The notes beneath the pieces are model-generated. The model was not told the DNA's origin. It worked only from the letters and a program-made list of their open reading frames with translations, and did no database searches. A stretch of DNA of 64,000 nt from Oscillibacter hominis. Lineage in GTDB: Bacteria > Bacillota > Clostridia > Oscillospirales > Oscillospiraceae. Made by a program: the position numbers and the translations under genes. The stretch spans positions 744,001-808,000 of the forward strand of contig NZ_CP060490.1 of the NCBI RefSeq assembly GCF_014334055.1. The letters run 5' to 3'. Below are positions 48,846-57,319 of the stretch, piece after piece. Position 1 is the stretch's first letter. Each line of letters begins with the position of its first letter.

Positions 48846-49235
48846 ATGAAAGTCCTTGTGGTGCGCCCCATGGAAATGCCTGAAGTGCAGGAGATCGACC
48901 ACACTCTTTCTGCCATGCAGGAACTGGTAGGCGGCACCATTCAGGCAGTTTACCCCTTCGATGACCCGGTGGCGCTCGTCTGTAATGACGAGGGCAAGCT
49001 GCTGGGCCTGCCGTGGAACCGCACCCTGACCGATGATCACGGTGTGCCGTATGACATTGTCTGCGGCACATTTTTTGTTGCCGGTCTTAAAGAGGATGAT
49101 TTTGCCTCGCTGACGGAGCAGCAGATCGAAAAGTATCAGGACAAATACAGCCATGAAATGATCCTTTCTGTTCCGAAACAGCCGGAGGCACATAAGAAAC
49201 CGATGAAAAAGGAGAAACATGAACATGAAAGATAA
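48846..49235 (+). CDS. DUF3846 domain protein
   Basis: 129 residues. DUF3846 pattern: MKVLVVRPMEMPEVQEID at the start, then VGGTIQAVYPFDDPVALVCNDEGKLLGLPWNRTL and YDIVCGTFFVAGL. Very common in Tn1549-like elements, function unknown. The GGAGG at 48819-48823 is about 22 bases from this ATG; the in-frame codons ATC AGC ACA GAA AAA between them suggest a start at ATC 48831. The C-terminal KKEKHEHER is encoded by the ribosome site and start region of the metK gene, which it overlaps by 17 bases. Confidence 0.85.
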   Translation: MKVLVVRPMEMPEVQEIDHTLSAMQELVGGTIQAVYPFDDPVALVCNDEGKLLGLPWNRTLTDDHGVPYDIVCGTFFVAGLKEDDFASLTEQQIEKYQDKYSHEMILSVPKQPEAHKKPMKKEKHEHER

Positions 49236-50376
49236 CTGCATTCTGACCGCTGAGTCAGTCACCGAGGGACATCCCGACAAGCTCTGCGACACCATCGCGG
49301 ACGCGGTGGTGGATGCCTGTCTTACGCAGGACACCGCTGCCCGCGTTGCCTGTGAGGTCATGGCCACAGCCGGAAAGATCATCGCCGCAGGTGAGATCAC
49401 GGCAGCGAAGATTCCGGATATCCCTGCCATTATTTGCAGAACGGTGCGGGAAGCCGGATACGGCGGCAGCGACTATGAAGTGGAGGTCATCACCCATGAG
49501 CAGAGTCCCGACATTGCGGAAGCTGTGTGCGGCGGCACGGAGACCGGCGCAGGAGATCAGGGAATCCTGTACGGCTTTGCCTGCGATGAAACAAAGGAGC
49601 TGCTGCCCCTACCTGTGGTGCTGGCCCATCGACTGGCCCGCCTGTTGACCGATACCCGCAGGCAGGGCATCATCCCCGGCCTGCGTCCGGACGGCAAGGC
49701 ACAGGTGTCTGTGGAATACCGCTCTGGAGTCCCGTACCGCGTTGCCGCAGTGGTGGTATCCTGCCAGCATGAGGAGGAACTGCCCCTGCCGGAACTGCGC
49801 CGGGACATCCTGCGCCATGTGATCCGACCCGCCATGCAGGAACTTCCGCTGGACGAGCATACCGAAGTGCTGGTCAATCCCTCCGGTCGATTTGTCCAGG
49901 GCGGTTTTGAAGCGGACACCGGACTCACCGGGCGCAAGCTGATGGTGGACACCTACGGCGGCCTCGTCCCTCATGGCGGCGGCGCGCTGTCCGGCAAGGA
50001 TGGAACGAAGGTGGACCGCAGCGGCGCGTACATGGCCCGTTACATTGCCAAGAATATCGTAGCGGCAGGACTGGCAAAGCGCTGCACCATCAGCCTTGCC
50101 TATGCCATCGGCAAGGCACAGCCTGTGGCGGTGACGGTGGATACGGAGCATACCGGCATCTATTCCGATGACGTGCTGGAGCAGGCAGTCCGCACGGTAT
50201 TCAACCTGACGCCGGACGGCATGATCGGAACGCTGGGACTGGATCAGCCTATGTTCCAAAAGTTCTGCAATTACGGTCACTTCACCCATGCGGACGCGCC
50301 CTGGGAGCGCACGGATATGACAGAGGTGCTGGAATGTGCCTGTCGTGCCAAGGACATGGGCGTATCGCACCGATAA
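49219..50376 (+). CDS. metK: S-adenosylmethionine synthetase encoded on the element
   Basis: 385 residues, a full-length MetK. HPDK at 18-21 (ATP binding), GAGDQGI at 110-116 (methionine/ATP loop), GGGALSGKDGTKVDRSGAY (near 254-272) as the P-loop-like signature and KCTISLAYAIGKAQP near 295. It makes S-adenosylmethionine from methionine and ATP. Element-borne copies are rare outside conjugative elements of this type. Between a DUF3846 gene and HU in a run with two DNA methyltransferases, it probably provides methyl donor locally. Catalytic residues look intact. Confidence 0.93.
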   Translation: MNMKDNCILTAESVTEGHPDKLCDTIADAVVDACLTQDTAARVACEVMATAGKIIAAGEITAAKIPDIPAIICRTVREAGYGGSDYEVEVITHEQSPDIAEAVCGGTETGAGDQGILYGFACDETKELLPLPVVLAHRLARLLTDTRRQGIIPGLRPDGKAQVSVEYRSGVPYRVAAVVVSCQHEEELPLPELRRDILRHVIRPAMQELPLDEHTEVLVNPSGRFVQGGFEADTGLTGRKLMVDTYGGLVPHGGGALSGKDGTKVDRSGAYMARYIAKNIVAAGLAKRCTISLAYAIGKAQPVAVTVDTEHTGIYSDDVLEQAVRTVFNLTPDGMIGTLGLDQPMFQKFCNYGHFTHADAPWERTDMTEVLECACRAKDMGVSHR

Positions 50377-50384
50377 CAGAAAAG

Positions 50385-50411
50385 GCCCGCGAGAGATGGT
50401 CTCTCGCGGGC
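50385..50411 (-). terminator. Terminator after HU gene (bidirectional)
   Basis: Perfect 12-base stem GCCCGCGAGAGA (50385-50396) with 50400-50411, 3-base loop, TTTT on the minus strand. Lies between metK (plus) and HU (minus) stops. Confidence 0.82.
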
Positions 50412-50417
50412 GTGTTA

Positions 50418-50690
50418 TCACTGCACGGAATCCTTGAACGCCTTGCCGGGTTTGAAAGCCGGCGCCTTGGAAGCGGGGATTTCAATGGTGGCTCCGGTGG
50501 CGGGATTCTTGCCGGTGCGGGCGACGCGCTCCTTCACCTCGAAGGTGCCAAAGCCCAGCAGCTGTACCTTGTCACCGGACTTCAACGCAGTCTGCAGCGT
50601 GTCGACAAACGCATTCAGAGCGGTGTCGCAGTCCTTCTTGGTAAGGCCGCTGGCTTCCGCCATGGCGGTGATCAGTTCTGTTTTATTCAT
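50418..50690 (-). CDS. HU-family DNA-binding protein
   Basis: 90 residues, typical HU length. MNKTELITAMAEASGLTKKDC..., GFGTFEVKERVARTGKNPATGATIEIPASKAPAFKPGKAFKD. The flexible DNA-binding arm is intact (RTGKNPATG). Encoded opposite to the element genes. HU bends and compacts DNA and may assist recombination or transfer of the element. Start ATG 50690. Confidence 0.93.
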   Translation of the reverse strand: MNKTELITAMAEASGLTKKDCDTALNAFVDTLQTALKSGDKVQLLGFGTFEVKERVARTGKNPATGATIEIPASKAPAFKPGKAFKDSVQ

Positions 50691-50803
50691 CGTATTTCGT
50701 CTCCTTCATATCTAAAAATGACTGGAAATGATATGCGCTATTATAGCAGACTCCCCACCTGCTGACAATACTGCCAGCAAAAACAGAATCAGAGAGGATG
50801 ATC

Positions 50804-51562
50804 ATGATTTCAAAAGAAAAGAAGAACACCCTGCATATTGCGTCCTGCTCCTTCGGCAAAGACAGCCTTGCCACGATCCTGCTGGCGCTGGAGCACGGGG
50901 AACCGCTGGATGAAGCGGTCTACTGTGAGGTGATGTTCGATAAAAGGACCTCCGGCGAGGTGCCGGAGCATCGGGCATTCATCTATGAGACTGCGCTCCC
51001 CAGACTGGAACGGTTGGGCATCCCGGTCCGTGTGCTGCGTTCGGATAAGACCTATCTGGATTTGTTTGCAGGAACAGTTACCCGCGGTCCGAAAAAAGGA
51101 CTTCGGCGCGGATTCCCTCTGTGCGGGCATTGCTACGTTCAGCGGGACTGTAAGCTCCGTCCCATCCGCCGGTATAATAGGACTCTGACGCCGGATACTG
51201 TGCAGTATGTGGGCATCGCCAGCGATGAGCCGGTGCGCTTGCGCCGCTTGCAGGGAGATCAGGTGTCCCTGCTGGAAAAATATCACTACACCGAAGAGGA
51301 TGCAAAGCAGCTCTGCCAAACGGCAGGGCTGCTTTCACCTGTCTATGCGTTCACAGACCGTGGCGGCTGCTGGTTCTGCCCGAATGCCAAGCGGAAGGAA
51401 CTGCGGCACCTTTATGACCACCATCCGGAGCTGTGGGCAAGAATGCTGGAGCTGCAGGCCATGCCGGGAAAGGTGTCCGAGAAATTCAACCGCACGGAGC
51501 GCTTTTCCGACATCGATGCGGCATTCCGAAAAGAAGATGCCCTGTGCCAAAAAGCGGCATAA
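50804..51562 (+). CDS. PP-loop ATP pyrophosphatase (PAPS-reductase/DndC-like)
   Basis: 252 residues from ATG 50804 (MISKEKKNTLHIASCSFGKDSLATI) with GAGAGG 6 bases upstream. The PP-loop motif SCSFGKDSLA (near 14-23) is a Ser-Gly-Gly-Lys-Asp-Ser variant binding ATP. Cys pairs (CGHCYVQRDC near 105-114; CWFCP near 188-192) could hold a cluster or zinc. It belongs to the PAPS-reductase/N-type superfamily, which includes DndC of DNA phosphorothioation. No DndB, DndD or DndE-like gene adjoins it. Role in DNA, RNA or nucleotide thiolation or ligase activity is open. Confidence 0.82.
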   Translation: MISKEKKNTLHIASCSFGKDSLATILLALEHGEPLDEAVYCEVMFDKRTSGEVPEHRAFIYETALPRLERLGIPVRVLRSDKTYLDLFAGTVTRGPKKGLRRGFPLCGHCYVQRDCKLRPIRRYNRTLTPDTVQYVGIASDEPVRLRRLQGDQVSLLEKYHYTEEDAKQLCQTAGLLSPVYAFTDRGGCWFCPNAKRKELRHLYDHHPELWARMLELQAMPGKVSEKFNRTERFSDIDAAFRKEDALCQKAA

Positions 51563-51576
51563 AAAAGGAAAAGGAG

Positions 51577-52218
51577 ATGAGAACCATCAGCAATCAAAAA
51601 TATGAGATCACAGACATGGCCCATGAGGAATATCCGTTCCTGCACCGCATCCGCGCGCTGCGGGACATCTGCGGCGAGATCCGCGCAGGCGACATAGGTG
51701 GCTTCGTGGAAAGCGAAAGCAACCTGTCCGCGGAGCCGGGAGACTGCGCGTGGATCTTCGATGACGCCATTGCAGCGGGTGACGCCTATGTGGATCGGGA
51801 TGCCTGTCTGCGGGGCGACGCCATTGCCTGTGGCAGCGCCTATGTTTCTAAAGGCAGCGTGATGAGCGGCCACAGCCACGCCGAGGACAACGCCTATCTC
51901 CGCGGGGCCTCCATGACCGGAAAAGCACTGGCTTCCGGAAACGCGCAGATCATTCACGATCCCCATACGATGGGGACTCCCATCCTGTCCGGCAACTGCA
52001 AGGTGTATGGCACGGTGCAGGGGGATATCCGCATCACCGGTTCTGCCGTGATCCTGCCCTGCGAGGAAGTCCGCAACGATACAAGGGATACCTTTGTCCT
52101 GAGCGGCAAGAGCCGCAGCGTGATCCGCGGCATCGGGCGTGAGACCTTGAAACCTCTGCAAAAAGAAGTAAGTCCTATGAAAACAAAAACGCTAAAGAAA
52201 CGAGGTGTGGAGCGATGA
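51577..52218 (+). CDS. Polymer-forming (left-handed beta-helix) hypothetical protein
   Basis: 213 residues from ATG 51577 (AAAGGAG ribosome site). Short repeats with Gly-Asp-Ala/Val alternation (GDAYVDRDACLRGDAIACGSAYVSKGSVMSGHSHAEDNAYLRG) in residues 60-155 indicate a beta-helix of short turns. The end is basic. Its close relatives in these elements have no known role. Overlaps the following gene by 4 bases. Confidence 0.7.
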   Translation: MRTISNQKYEITDMAHEEYPFLHRIRALRDICGEIRAGDIGGFVESESNLSAEPGDCAWIFDDAIAAGDAYVDRDACLRGDAIACGSAYVSKGSVMSGHSHAEDNAYLRGASMTGKALASGNAQIIHDPHTMGTPILSGNCKVYGTVQGDIRITGSAVILPCEEVRNDTRDTFVLSGKSRSVIRGIGRETLKPLQKEVSPMKTKTLKKRGVER

Positions 52219-52988
52219 CCGTGTATGAGCAGGAGCTGCGAAAGCTGTTTGAACACAGCGATCTCGTGGATCGGCCTCAATTCTCCGGGCGTGTGTGCGT
52301 GGGAGATCTCGGAAAGGACCTGCGTGTACGGGTGGAGTTTCTCTCTACCCATATCTCCAGCCAATATGACGCCATCCGCCTCACGGTGCTCAACCGCACG
52401 GAGGGCGTGGTGGACCGGACGCTGCTGCGCTTTCAGGATGTCTGGGGTAAAAAGCAGGTGCCGAACAATCCCAACTTCCGCAGCGGCGTCATTCCCCACC
52501 TGTGGGATGACTACGGAAAAGTGGAATGGTACGCCTATCATCCCACTGCCGCGGACTATGCCGCTCTGCGGGATGCCGTCGGTCAGTATCTGTCCGCATT
52601 CCGGGAGCGCACGCCGGAGCTGGAACGGAGCGGCCCCAAGCTGGTCTATATCTGTGCTCCGCTGCGGGGCGATGTGACAAACAATGTGGAGTTTGCGCGG
52701 CAGAAAGCGCAGGAGGTGTTTGCGGAGGGAAATATCCCTATCTGTCCGCACCTGCTGTTCCCGCCTGTCGCAGATCCCGACGATCCCGCCCAGGATGAAA
52801 AAGCCAGGGCGATGGGACTGCGCCTGCTGGAATCCTGTCAGCAGATGAATGTGTACGGTCCGGTCTGGACGGATGGGATGTGGCAGGAGATATACAAAGC
52901 CGGCGAGCTGGGCATCCCCGTGTTGACGGATCAGAAGACCATTGGCCGGACGCCGCCTGCACGGCATCCCAAAAGAAAGGAGAGATAA
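52215..52988 (+). CDS. DUF4406-like (deoxyribosyltransferase-fold) protein
   Basis: 257 residues. The C-terminal half (about 138-245) starts KLVYICAPLRGDVTNNVEFARQKAQEVF and contains PICPHLLFPP, QQMNVYGPVWTDGMWQEIYKAGELGIPVLTD, the pattern of the DUF4406/nucleoside 2-deoxyribosyltransferase-like fold (the E of QEIYKA is the usual active-site position). The N-terminal 130 residues are element-specific. Possibly modifies nucleotides; not shown. Confidence 0.75.
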   Translation: MTVYEQELRKLFEHSDLVDRPQFSGRVCVGDLGKDLRVRVEFLSTHISSQYDAIRLTVLNRTEGVVDRTLLRFQDVWGKKQVPNNPNFRSGVIPHLWDDYGKVEWYAYHPTAADYAALRDAVGQYLSAFRERTPELERSGPKLVYICAPLRGDVTNNVEFARQKAQEVFAEGNIPICPHLLFPPVADPDDPAQDEKARAMGLRLLESCQQMNVYGPVWTDGMWQEIYKAGELGIPVLTDQKTIGRTPPARHPKRKER

Positions 52989-53579
52989 ATGCCAATTGAG
53001 AGGATCACTGCGGACGATCTGCGGGATATGGAGCATCAGGAGGGACTGGTGCTGCAGGGCTGCGGCGGAGAGGCGCAGGAGTGGCTGGATGGCATCAATG
53101 ACCTGTTGACGCAGGACGGCATCCTGCAGAATGGCAACCGCTTTGAGACGGTCAAGGTTTTTCAGCACGATGGACTCACCAATCTGCTGTTCCCCTTCGA
53201 GGACATTCAGGTGGACATGGGGAAACTGGCGATGTGGCGTTTGCAGACCCACGGCGCATTCGGCGGCACATGGCTTTCTGACTATGTTCCCAACAGGCTG
53301 GGCGAGTTTCGCTCCGTCCGGCAGGAGAACCCCCGCCCTCTCTGCCCTCTGCTGGGGCAGGACGGCAACATCTTCCATCTGATGGGTATTGCCGCCAGAG
53401 TTCTTCGGCAGAATGGCATGGCGGCAGAAGCCAAGGAAATGCAGACCCGCATCATGGGCGGAGCGTGCCACAGCTACGAGGAAGCACTGGGAATCATCAG
53501 CGAATATGTGGAAACGGAGCTGTCTCCGCCCCGCGAAAATCGAACGAAAAAGAAGGAGAAGCATGAGCATGAGCGATAA
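52989..53579 (+). CDS. Conserved element hypothetical protein
   Basis: 196 residues from ATG 52989 (MPIERITADDLRDMEHQEGLVLQGCGG). Acidic with a globular pattern, LAMWRLQTHGAFGGTWLSDYVPNRLGEF in the middle, and a KKKEKHEHER tail that comes from overlap with the methyltransferase start, identical in style to the DUF3846 protein tail. No recognised domain. Confidence 0.75.
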   Translation: MPIERITADDLRDMEHQEGLVLQGCGGEAQEWLDGINDLLTQDGILQNGNRFETVKVFQHDGLTNLLFPFEDIQVDMGKLAMWRLQTHGAFGGTWLSDYVPNRLGEFRSVRQENPRPLCPLLGQDGNIFHLMGIAARVLRQNGMAAEAKEMQTRIMGGACHSYEEALGIISEYVETELSPPRENRTKKKEKHEHER

Positions 53580-54297
53580 TCAGAAATGGAGCATCCTCCA
53601 GGGTGATGCCCTGAAGGTGCTGGGGACCTTTGCCCCCAACACCTTTGACGCTGTCATCACCGATCCGCCCTATGCGTCCGGTGGGCGCACCCAGACGGAG
53701 AAAAACAAATCCACAGCCAGAAAGTATTCCAGCATGGGCGAGAACGCACCGCCCCCTTTCGATGGGGACGCCAAGGACCAGCGCTCCTGGACCCGCTGGG
53801 CGGCGGAGTGGTTGTATGAAGCGCGAAAGGTATGCAAGAGCGGTGCGCCGGTATGTATGTTCATCGACTGGCGGCAGCTTCCCGCGGCGACAGACGCTCT
53901 CCAGTGGGCCGGTTGGATCTGGCGCGGCACCGCAGTTTGGGATAAGGGCAACAGCCGCCCGCAGAAGGGGCGCTTCCGTCAGCAGGCGGAGTATATCGTC
54001 TGGGGCTCCAACGGCGATATGCCCATCAGCCGTCCGGTCCCGTGTCTGCCGGGGGTGTTCAAATACGGCAATCCCCAGAGCCGCATCCATCTGACGGAGA
54101 AGCCGCTGCAGCTGATGCGGGACATTGTGAAGATTACGGAACCGGGCGGGCATATTCTGGACCCCTTTGCCGGCAGCGGTACCACGGTGCTGGCGGCTGT
54201 GCAGGAGGGCTATACCGCCACCGGCATCGAAGTCACAGACACCTATGCGGAGCTGGCACGGGAACGTATTCGGAAGGAACTGGCGTGCGCCGCCTGA
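53563..54297 (+). CDS. DNA methyltransferase, D12/N6-adenine-type on the element
   Basis: 244 residues from ATG 53563 (MSMSDNQKWSILQGDALK; AAGGAG upstream). Catalytic motif IV DPPY near 34-37 (VITDPPYASGG), C-terminal S-adenosylmethionine motif I DPFAGSGTTVLAA near 199-211, so a beta-class order (IV before I). DPPY points to N6-adenine. Orphan, with no restriction partner nearby. With metK, the C5 methyltransferase and the beta-class enzyme at 14.2 kb, it is one of three DNA methyltransferases besides HsdM. Confidence 0.92.
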   Translation: MSMSDNQKWSILQGDALKVLGTFAPNTFDAVITDPPYASGGRTQTEKNKSTARKYSSMGENAPPPFDGDAKDQRSWTRWAAEWLYEARKVCKSGAPVCMFIDWRQLPAATDALQWAGWIWRGTAVWDKGNSRPQKGRFRQQAEYIVWGSNGDMPISRPVPCLPGVFKYGNPQSRIHLTEKPLQLMRDIVKITEPGGHILDPFAGSGTTVLAAVQEGYTATGIEVTDTYAELARERIRKELACAA

Positions 54298-54482
54298 GCC
54301 TGCGCTGTGTGGCAACAGCACTTGCTATGCGCCTCTTGTGGCATTCTTTGTAGAGGAACAGACGAGCTATTATCAACAGGTAGAAGGATTCGTTCGTCCT
54401 TCCTTTCGACGCAGCTCGAACTACTGCACGAAACAGCAGGCAGAAAACGGAAGAGATCGAGCGTTGATTCAATATTTGAACG

Positions 54483-54509
54483 GGCAGGGTGTCTTGATGA
54501 CACCCTGCC
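54483..54509 (+). terminator. Terminator with repeated GACACCCTG stem
   Basis: Perfect 11-base stem (54483-54493 with 54499-54509), 5-base loop, T-rich tail. The same GACACCCTG word recurs at 54533-54541. Confidence 0.75.
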
Positions 54510-54565
54510 GTTTCTATTTTGGGTGTTACATTGACACCCTGTGCGGAAGGACCCTGCGAAACCGG

Positions 54566-54589
54566 ATGTCTGGCGCTGCTGCCAGACAT
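54566..54589 (+). terminator. Terminator before mobilisation genes
   Basis: 9-base stem ATGTCTGGC (54566-54574) with 54581-54589, 6-base loop, followed by TTCTTTTTT. Confidence 0.75.
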
Positions 54590-54683
54590 TTCTTTTTTCT
54601 GGAAAAGGTGCGGACCGTGTCCGCCTGTATTGGAATCAACCTACCTCTCAAAAAGCGCCCCGCCATCGGCGGGGAACAGCCAA

Positions 54684-54754
54684 CGCCGCCGTGGGCGGCG
54701 CTGGCGCAAGCATAGCGTTTGTATGACAAACGCGCTTGCTGGGGGCATCCCCAG
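54684..54754. other. Candidate oriT
   Basis: Three inverted repeats in 71 bases: 7-3-7 (54684-54700, CGCCGCC/GGCGGCG), 8-3-8 (54715-54733, GCGTTTGT/ACAAACGC) and 6-4-6 (54739-54754, CTGGGG/CCCCAG). They lie 61 bases before MobC, the usual place for an origin of transfer. The nick site cannot be fixed by eye. Confidence 0.6.
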
Positions 54755-54814
54755 TCCCCAATGCCGCCTGCGGGCGGAAGATTTTGCGGCAGCGCCGCGG
54801 GAAAGGAGGGCGAT

Positions 54815-55126
54815 ATGCCCGGAAAAACACACATGATCTCCGTCCGGCTGACGGACGCGGAGCGCAGGAAGCTGTCGCAGATCTGCGCCGTTTCCGGCCT
54901 GCCGGTCAGCGCGGCGATCCGGGAGATGATCGGCGGCGTTACCATCCGTCAGCGGCCGCCGCAGGAGCTTCACGACCTGTATGTGGAGATCAACCACATC
55001 GGCAATAACATCAATCAGATCGCCCGCAAAGCCAACGCCGGCTTTGCAACAAAAGAGGATGTCAGGGAACTGAAATTCCTGATGCGGACGATAGAGACAA
55101 AAATGACAGAATTGGTGAAACAGTAA
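54815..55126 (+). CDS. MobC-family mobilisation protein
   Basis: 103 residues from ATG 54815 after GGAAAGGAGGG. A ribbon-helix-helix start (HMISVRLTDAERRKLSQICAVSGLPVSAAIREMI) and the typical MobC word ELHDLYVEINHIGNNINQIARKANAG near 52-77. Relaxosome accessory that bends oriT and recruits the relaxase encoded next (stop overlaps its ATG by 1 base). Confidence 0.93.
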   Translation: MPGKTHMISVRLTDAERRKLSQICAVSGLPVSAAIREMIGGVTIRQRPPQELHDLYVEINHIGNNINQIARKANAGFATKEDVRELKFLMRTIETKMTELVKQ

Positions 55127-56532
55127 TGGCAGTCACAAAAATCCTTGCCCGCAGAGGCGGTTTGGCTCAGGCCATTGCCTATGTGGTCAACGGTGACAAG
55201 ACGGAGGAACAGGTGTTGACTGCCACGCAGGGGTGCTCAATCGGAAGCGCCTGCGCCGAGATGCAGGATGCCAAGATCCGCTGGAATAAAACAGACGGAG
55301 TGCAGCTCTATCATATCATCCAGTCCTTCCGTCCAGGCGAGATCACGCCGGGATTGGCGCTGGAGATCGCGCAGGAATTCGTGCGGGAGCATCTGCCGGG
55401 ATATCAAGCGGTGATCGGCATCCATACAGACCGGGAACACATCCACGCCCATATCATATTCAATTCCGTCAATCAATTTACCGGCGAAAAATACCACAGC
55501 AACGCCCGAAGCTACTACCAGCAGATCCGTGCCATTTCAGACCGGCTCTGCCGGGAGCATGGATTATCCGTCATCGTGCAGGGCGAGCCTGCCAGGTCGG
55601 TCAGCTACATTGAGTGGCTGCGGCAGTCCAAGGGGCAGCCCACCTTCCGCTCCATGCTGGAGGCAGATCTGCGGGATGCCATCCGGGACGCCAACGACCT
55701 CGGCCACTTCTTCCTGCTCATGGAGCATAAGGGGTATGAGATCCATCATGGAGGCAGGCTCGGCTTCCGCCTGCGGGGACAGGATCGTTTCCAGTACCCC
55801 GGCAGGCGAGATCCGCTGTTCACAGAGGACGGAATCCGTGCTGCCATCCAGGGCAACCTGGAACAGATTGAAGCGGGACTGCGGCCTGTCTTGCCTGCGC
55901 GTCTGGCGTATCAGCCGTACCGGAAGCATCCCAAGTACAGCGGCTTCCTTGCTCTCTATGTCCATTATCTCTATCTGCTGGGCAAGATCGAAAAGCGGCA
56001 GTATCCGCCCCGCATGACGCCGCATCTGCGGCAGGCGGTCATGCACTTTGAGCGGTACCAGGCGCAGTTCGCGTTCCTGCGGGAAAATGACATCAGAACG
56101 CCTGCTGACATGGCGGCATTCGAACAACGCACAGAGGAAACGCTGGGCAGATTGACAAAGCAGCGGACCCTCCTCAATGTGCGGAAGAAGAAACGCCAGC
56201 CGCTCTATGCGGCGCTGGCAGACGCGGAGGCGCTGGAACCCAGCAGGGCGTTATACGAGGAAGGGCTCACCGGCATGGAGCAGGAGTTTGAGCAGTATAT
56301 GAAAGCCGTGAAGCTGCTGGAGGACAGCGGCATTCCGCAGGAGGTGTTGAAGAAAGAAAAGACAGAAGTGTATGAACAGCTCTCAGAGGTGAATCGGAAG
56401 ATCCGGGCGGAGCGGGAAAAGTGGAAGCTCTGTCGGGAAATCTGCCAGCAGACGCCTGCAATGGAGCAGGACATCCAGAAAACAGAAGAACACCAGAAGG
56501 AGGTGCGGGAGCATGAACATCGGAGGCGGTGA
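55126..56532 (+). CDS. MOBP-type relaxase
   Basis: 468 residues. The relaxase/VirD2-like fold occupies about 1-200. Motif III HTDREHIHAHIIFN (near 100-113) carries the three metal-binding His of the HUH-type site; the catalytic Tyr is probably in the first 25 residues (AYVVN). The C-terminal half is coiled coil. It nicks oriT and pilots the single strand to the coupling protein. Overlaps MobC and PcfB genes. Confidence 0.93.
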   Translation: MAVTKILARRGGLAQAIAYVVNGDKTEEQVLTATQGCSIGSACAEMQDAKIRWNKTDGVQLYHIIQSFRPGEITPGLALEIAQEFVREHLPGYQAVIGIHTDREHIHAHIIFNSVNQFTGEKYHSNARSYYQQIRAISDRLCREHGLSVIVQGEPARSVSYIEWLRQSKGQPTFRSMLEADLRDAIRDANDLGHFFLLMEHKGYEIHHGGRLGFRLRGQDRFQYPGRRDPLFTEDGIRAAIQGNLEQIEAGLRPVLPARLAYQPYRKHPKYSGFLALYVHYLYLLGKIEKRQYPPRMTPHLRQAVMHFERYQAQFAFLRENDIRTPADMAAFEQRTEETLGRLTKQRTLLNVRKKKRQPLYAALADAEALEPSRALYEEGLTGMEQEFEQYMKAVKLLEDSGIPQEVLKKEKTEVYEQLSEVNRKIRAEREKWKLCREICQQTPAMEQDIQKTEEHQKEVREHEHRRR

Positions 56533-57247
56533 AGCGGCGGACCAGCTGGTACGCATGATGCTCTCCGGCAGCGAGGTCGCTGTCCGGCTGAGCGGCTCCG
56601 CCATCAAAAATATGCTGGCGCTCACCATGGCGCTGGCGAAAAACCACAAGACCATTTCCGGTAAAGTCAATCTGGTCAAGATGCTGAAGGAGACCCGCGA
56701 TGTGCGGCGATTTTCCATGTCACCGGAACAGTATCAGCAATTCAGGCAGCGGGCAGGAAAACAGAAGATCCTGTTCTCTGCCATCCGTGATTCGGATAAC
56801 AAGGGAAAAGTCGTGGATGTGATCATGCCGGTAACGGAGATCGACCGCGCCAATATGATCTTTGAGCGCATCCGATATACCGGGCAGCCGGAGCAGGCGC
56901 GGCAGGATGCCCCCTCTAAGGAGCAGGAAGCCCGTGTGGGACAGGAGGCGCCGCAGTGCGAACAGGAACGCCCCCGGCAGGAAGAAACGCCTGTAACGCC
57001 GCCTGTGGGCGAGCGGCAGGAGGTGACGCCAAAAAAAGGATCTCGGTCGGGAACAGACTTGCCAGATACCAAAGGCAGATCGACCTCATCCAGCGGCAGG
57101 GAAACGGCTGCCGGGACGATGTCGAATGAGCGGCCTTCGGTTCTGGAACGGCTGAAAGGCTATCAGGCGCAGCTGGATACCCGGCAGAAGTCTGCCCCGG
57201 CCAAGGAAAAGATCCGTCAAAAAGTACGACCGGACAGGACAAAGTAA
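56513..57247 (+). CDS. PcfB-family protein (DUF3801)
   Basis: 244 residues. Residues 1-125 are the PcfB/DUF3801 domain (ADQLVRMMLSGSEVAVRLSGSAIKNMLALTMAL; VNLVKMLKETRDVRRFSMSPEQYQQF; DVIMPVTEIDRANMIFERI). Followed by a disordered Gln/Pro/Arg-rich tail. PcfB is an accessory of conjugation in pCF10, associated with the coupling protein. Overlaps the relaxase stop by 20 bases. Confidence 0.9.
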   Translation: MNIGGGEAADQLVRMMLSGSEVAVRLSGSAIKNMLALTMALAKNHKTISGKVNLVKMLKETRDVRRFSMSPEQYQQFRQRAGKQKILFSAIRDSDNKGKVVDVIMPVTEIDRANMIFERIRYTGQPEQARQDAPSKEQEARVGQEAPQCEQERPRQEETPVTPPVGERQEVTPKKGSRSGTDLPDTKGRSTSSSGRETAAGTMSNERPSVLERLKGYQAQLDTRQKSAPAKEKIRQKVRPDRTK

Positions 57248-57319
57248 GAAAGCCGTTTCGTCAGTAAGGCCGGCAGAGTGGAATGCTCTGCCGGCCTCGT
57301 ATTTTTTATGCAGGAGGTG

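Larger units (their letters stand above)
54298..54814. other. Non-coding interval with hairpins and candidate origin of transfer
   Basis: About 520 bases with no gene I can support. It carries two terminators (54483-54509 and 54566-54589) and three short inverted repeats (54684-54700, 54715-54733, 54739-54754) directly before the MobC and relaxase genes. See the separate entries. Confidence 0.7.

Noticed and set aside
54167..54715. 182-codon plus frame across the methyltransferase end and the oriT region
   Set aside because: It begins inside the methyltransferase in another frame and crosses two terminator hairpins.
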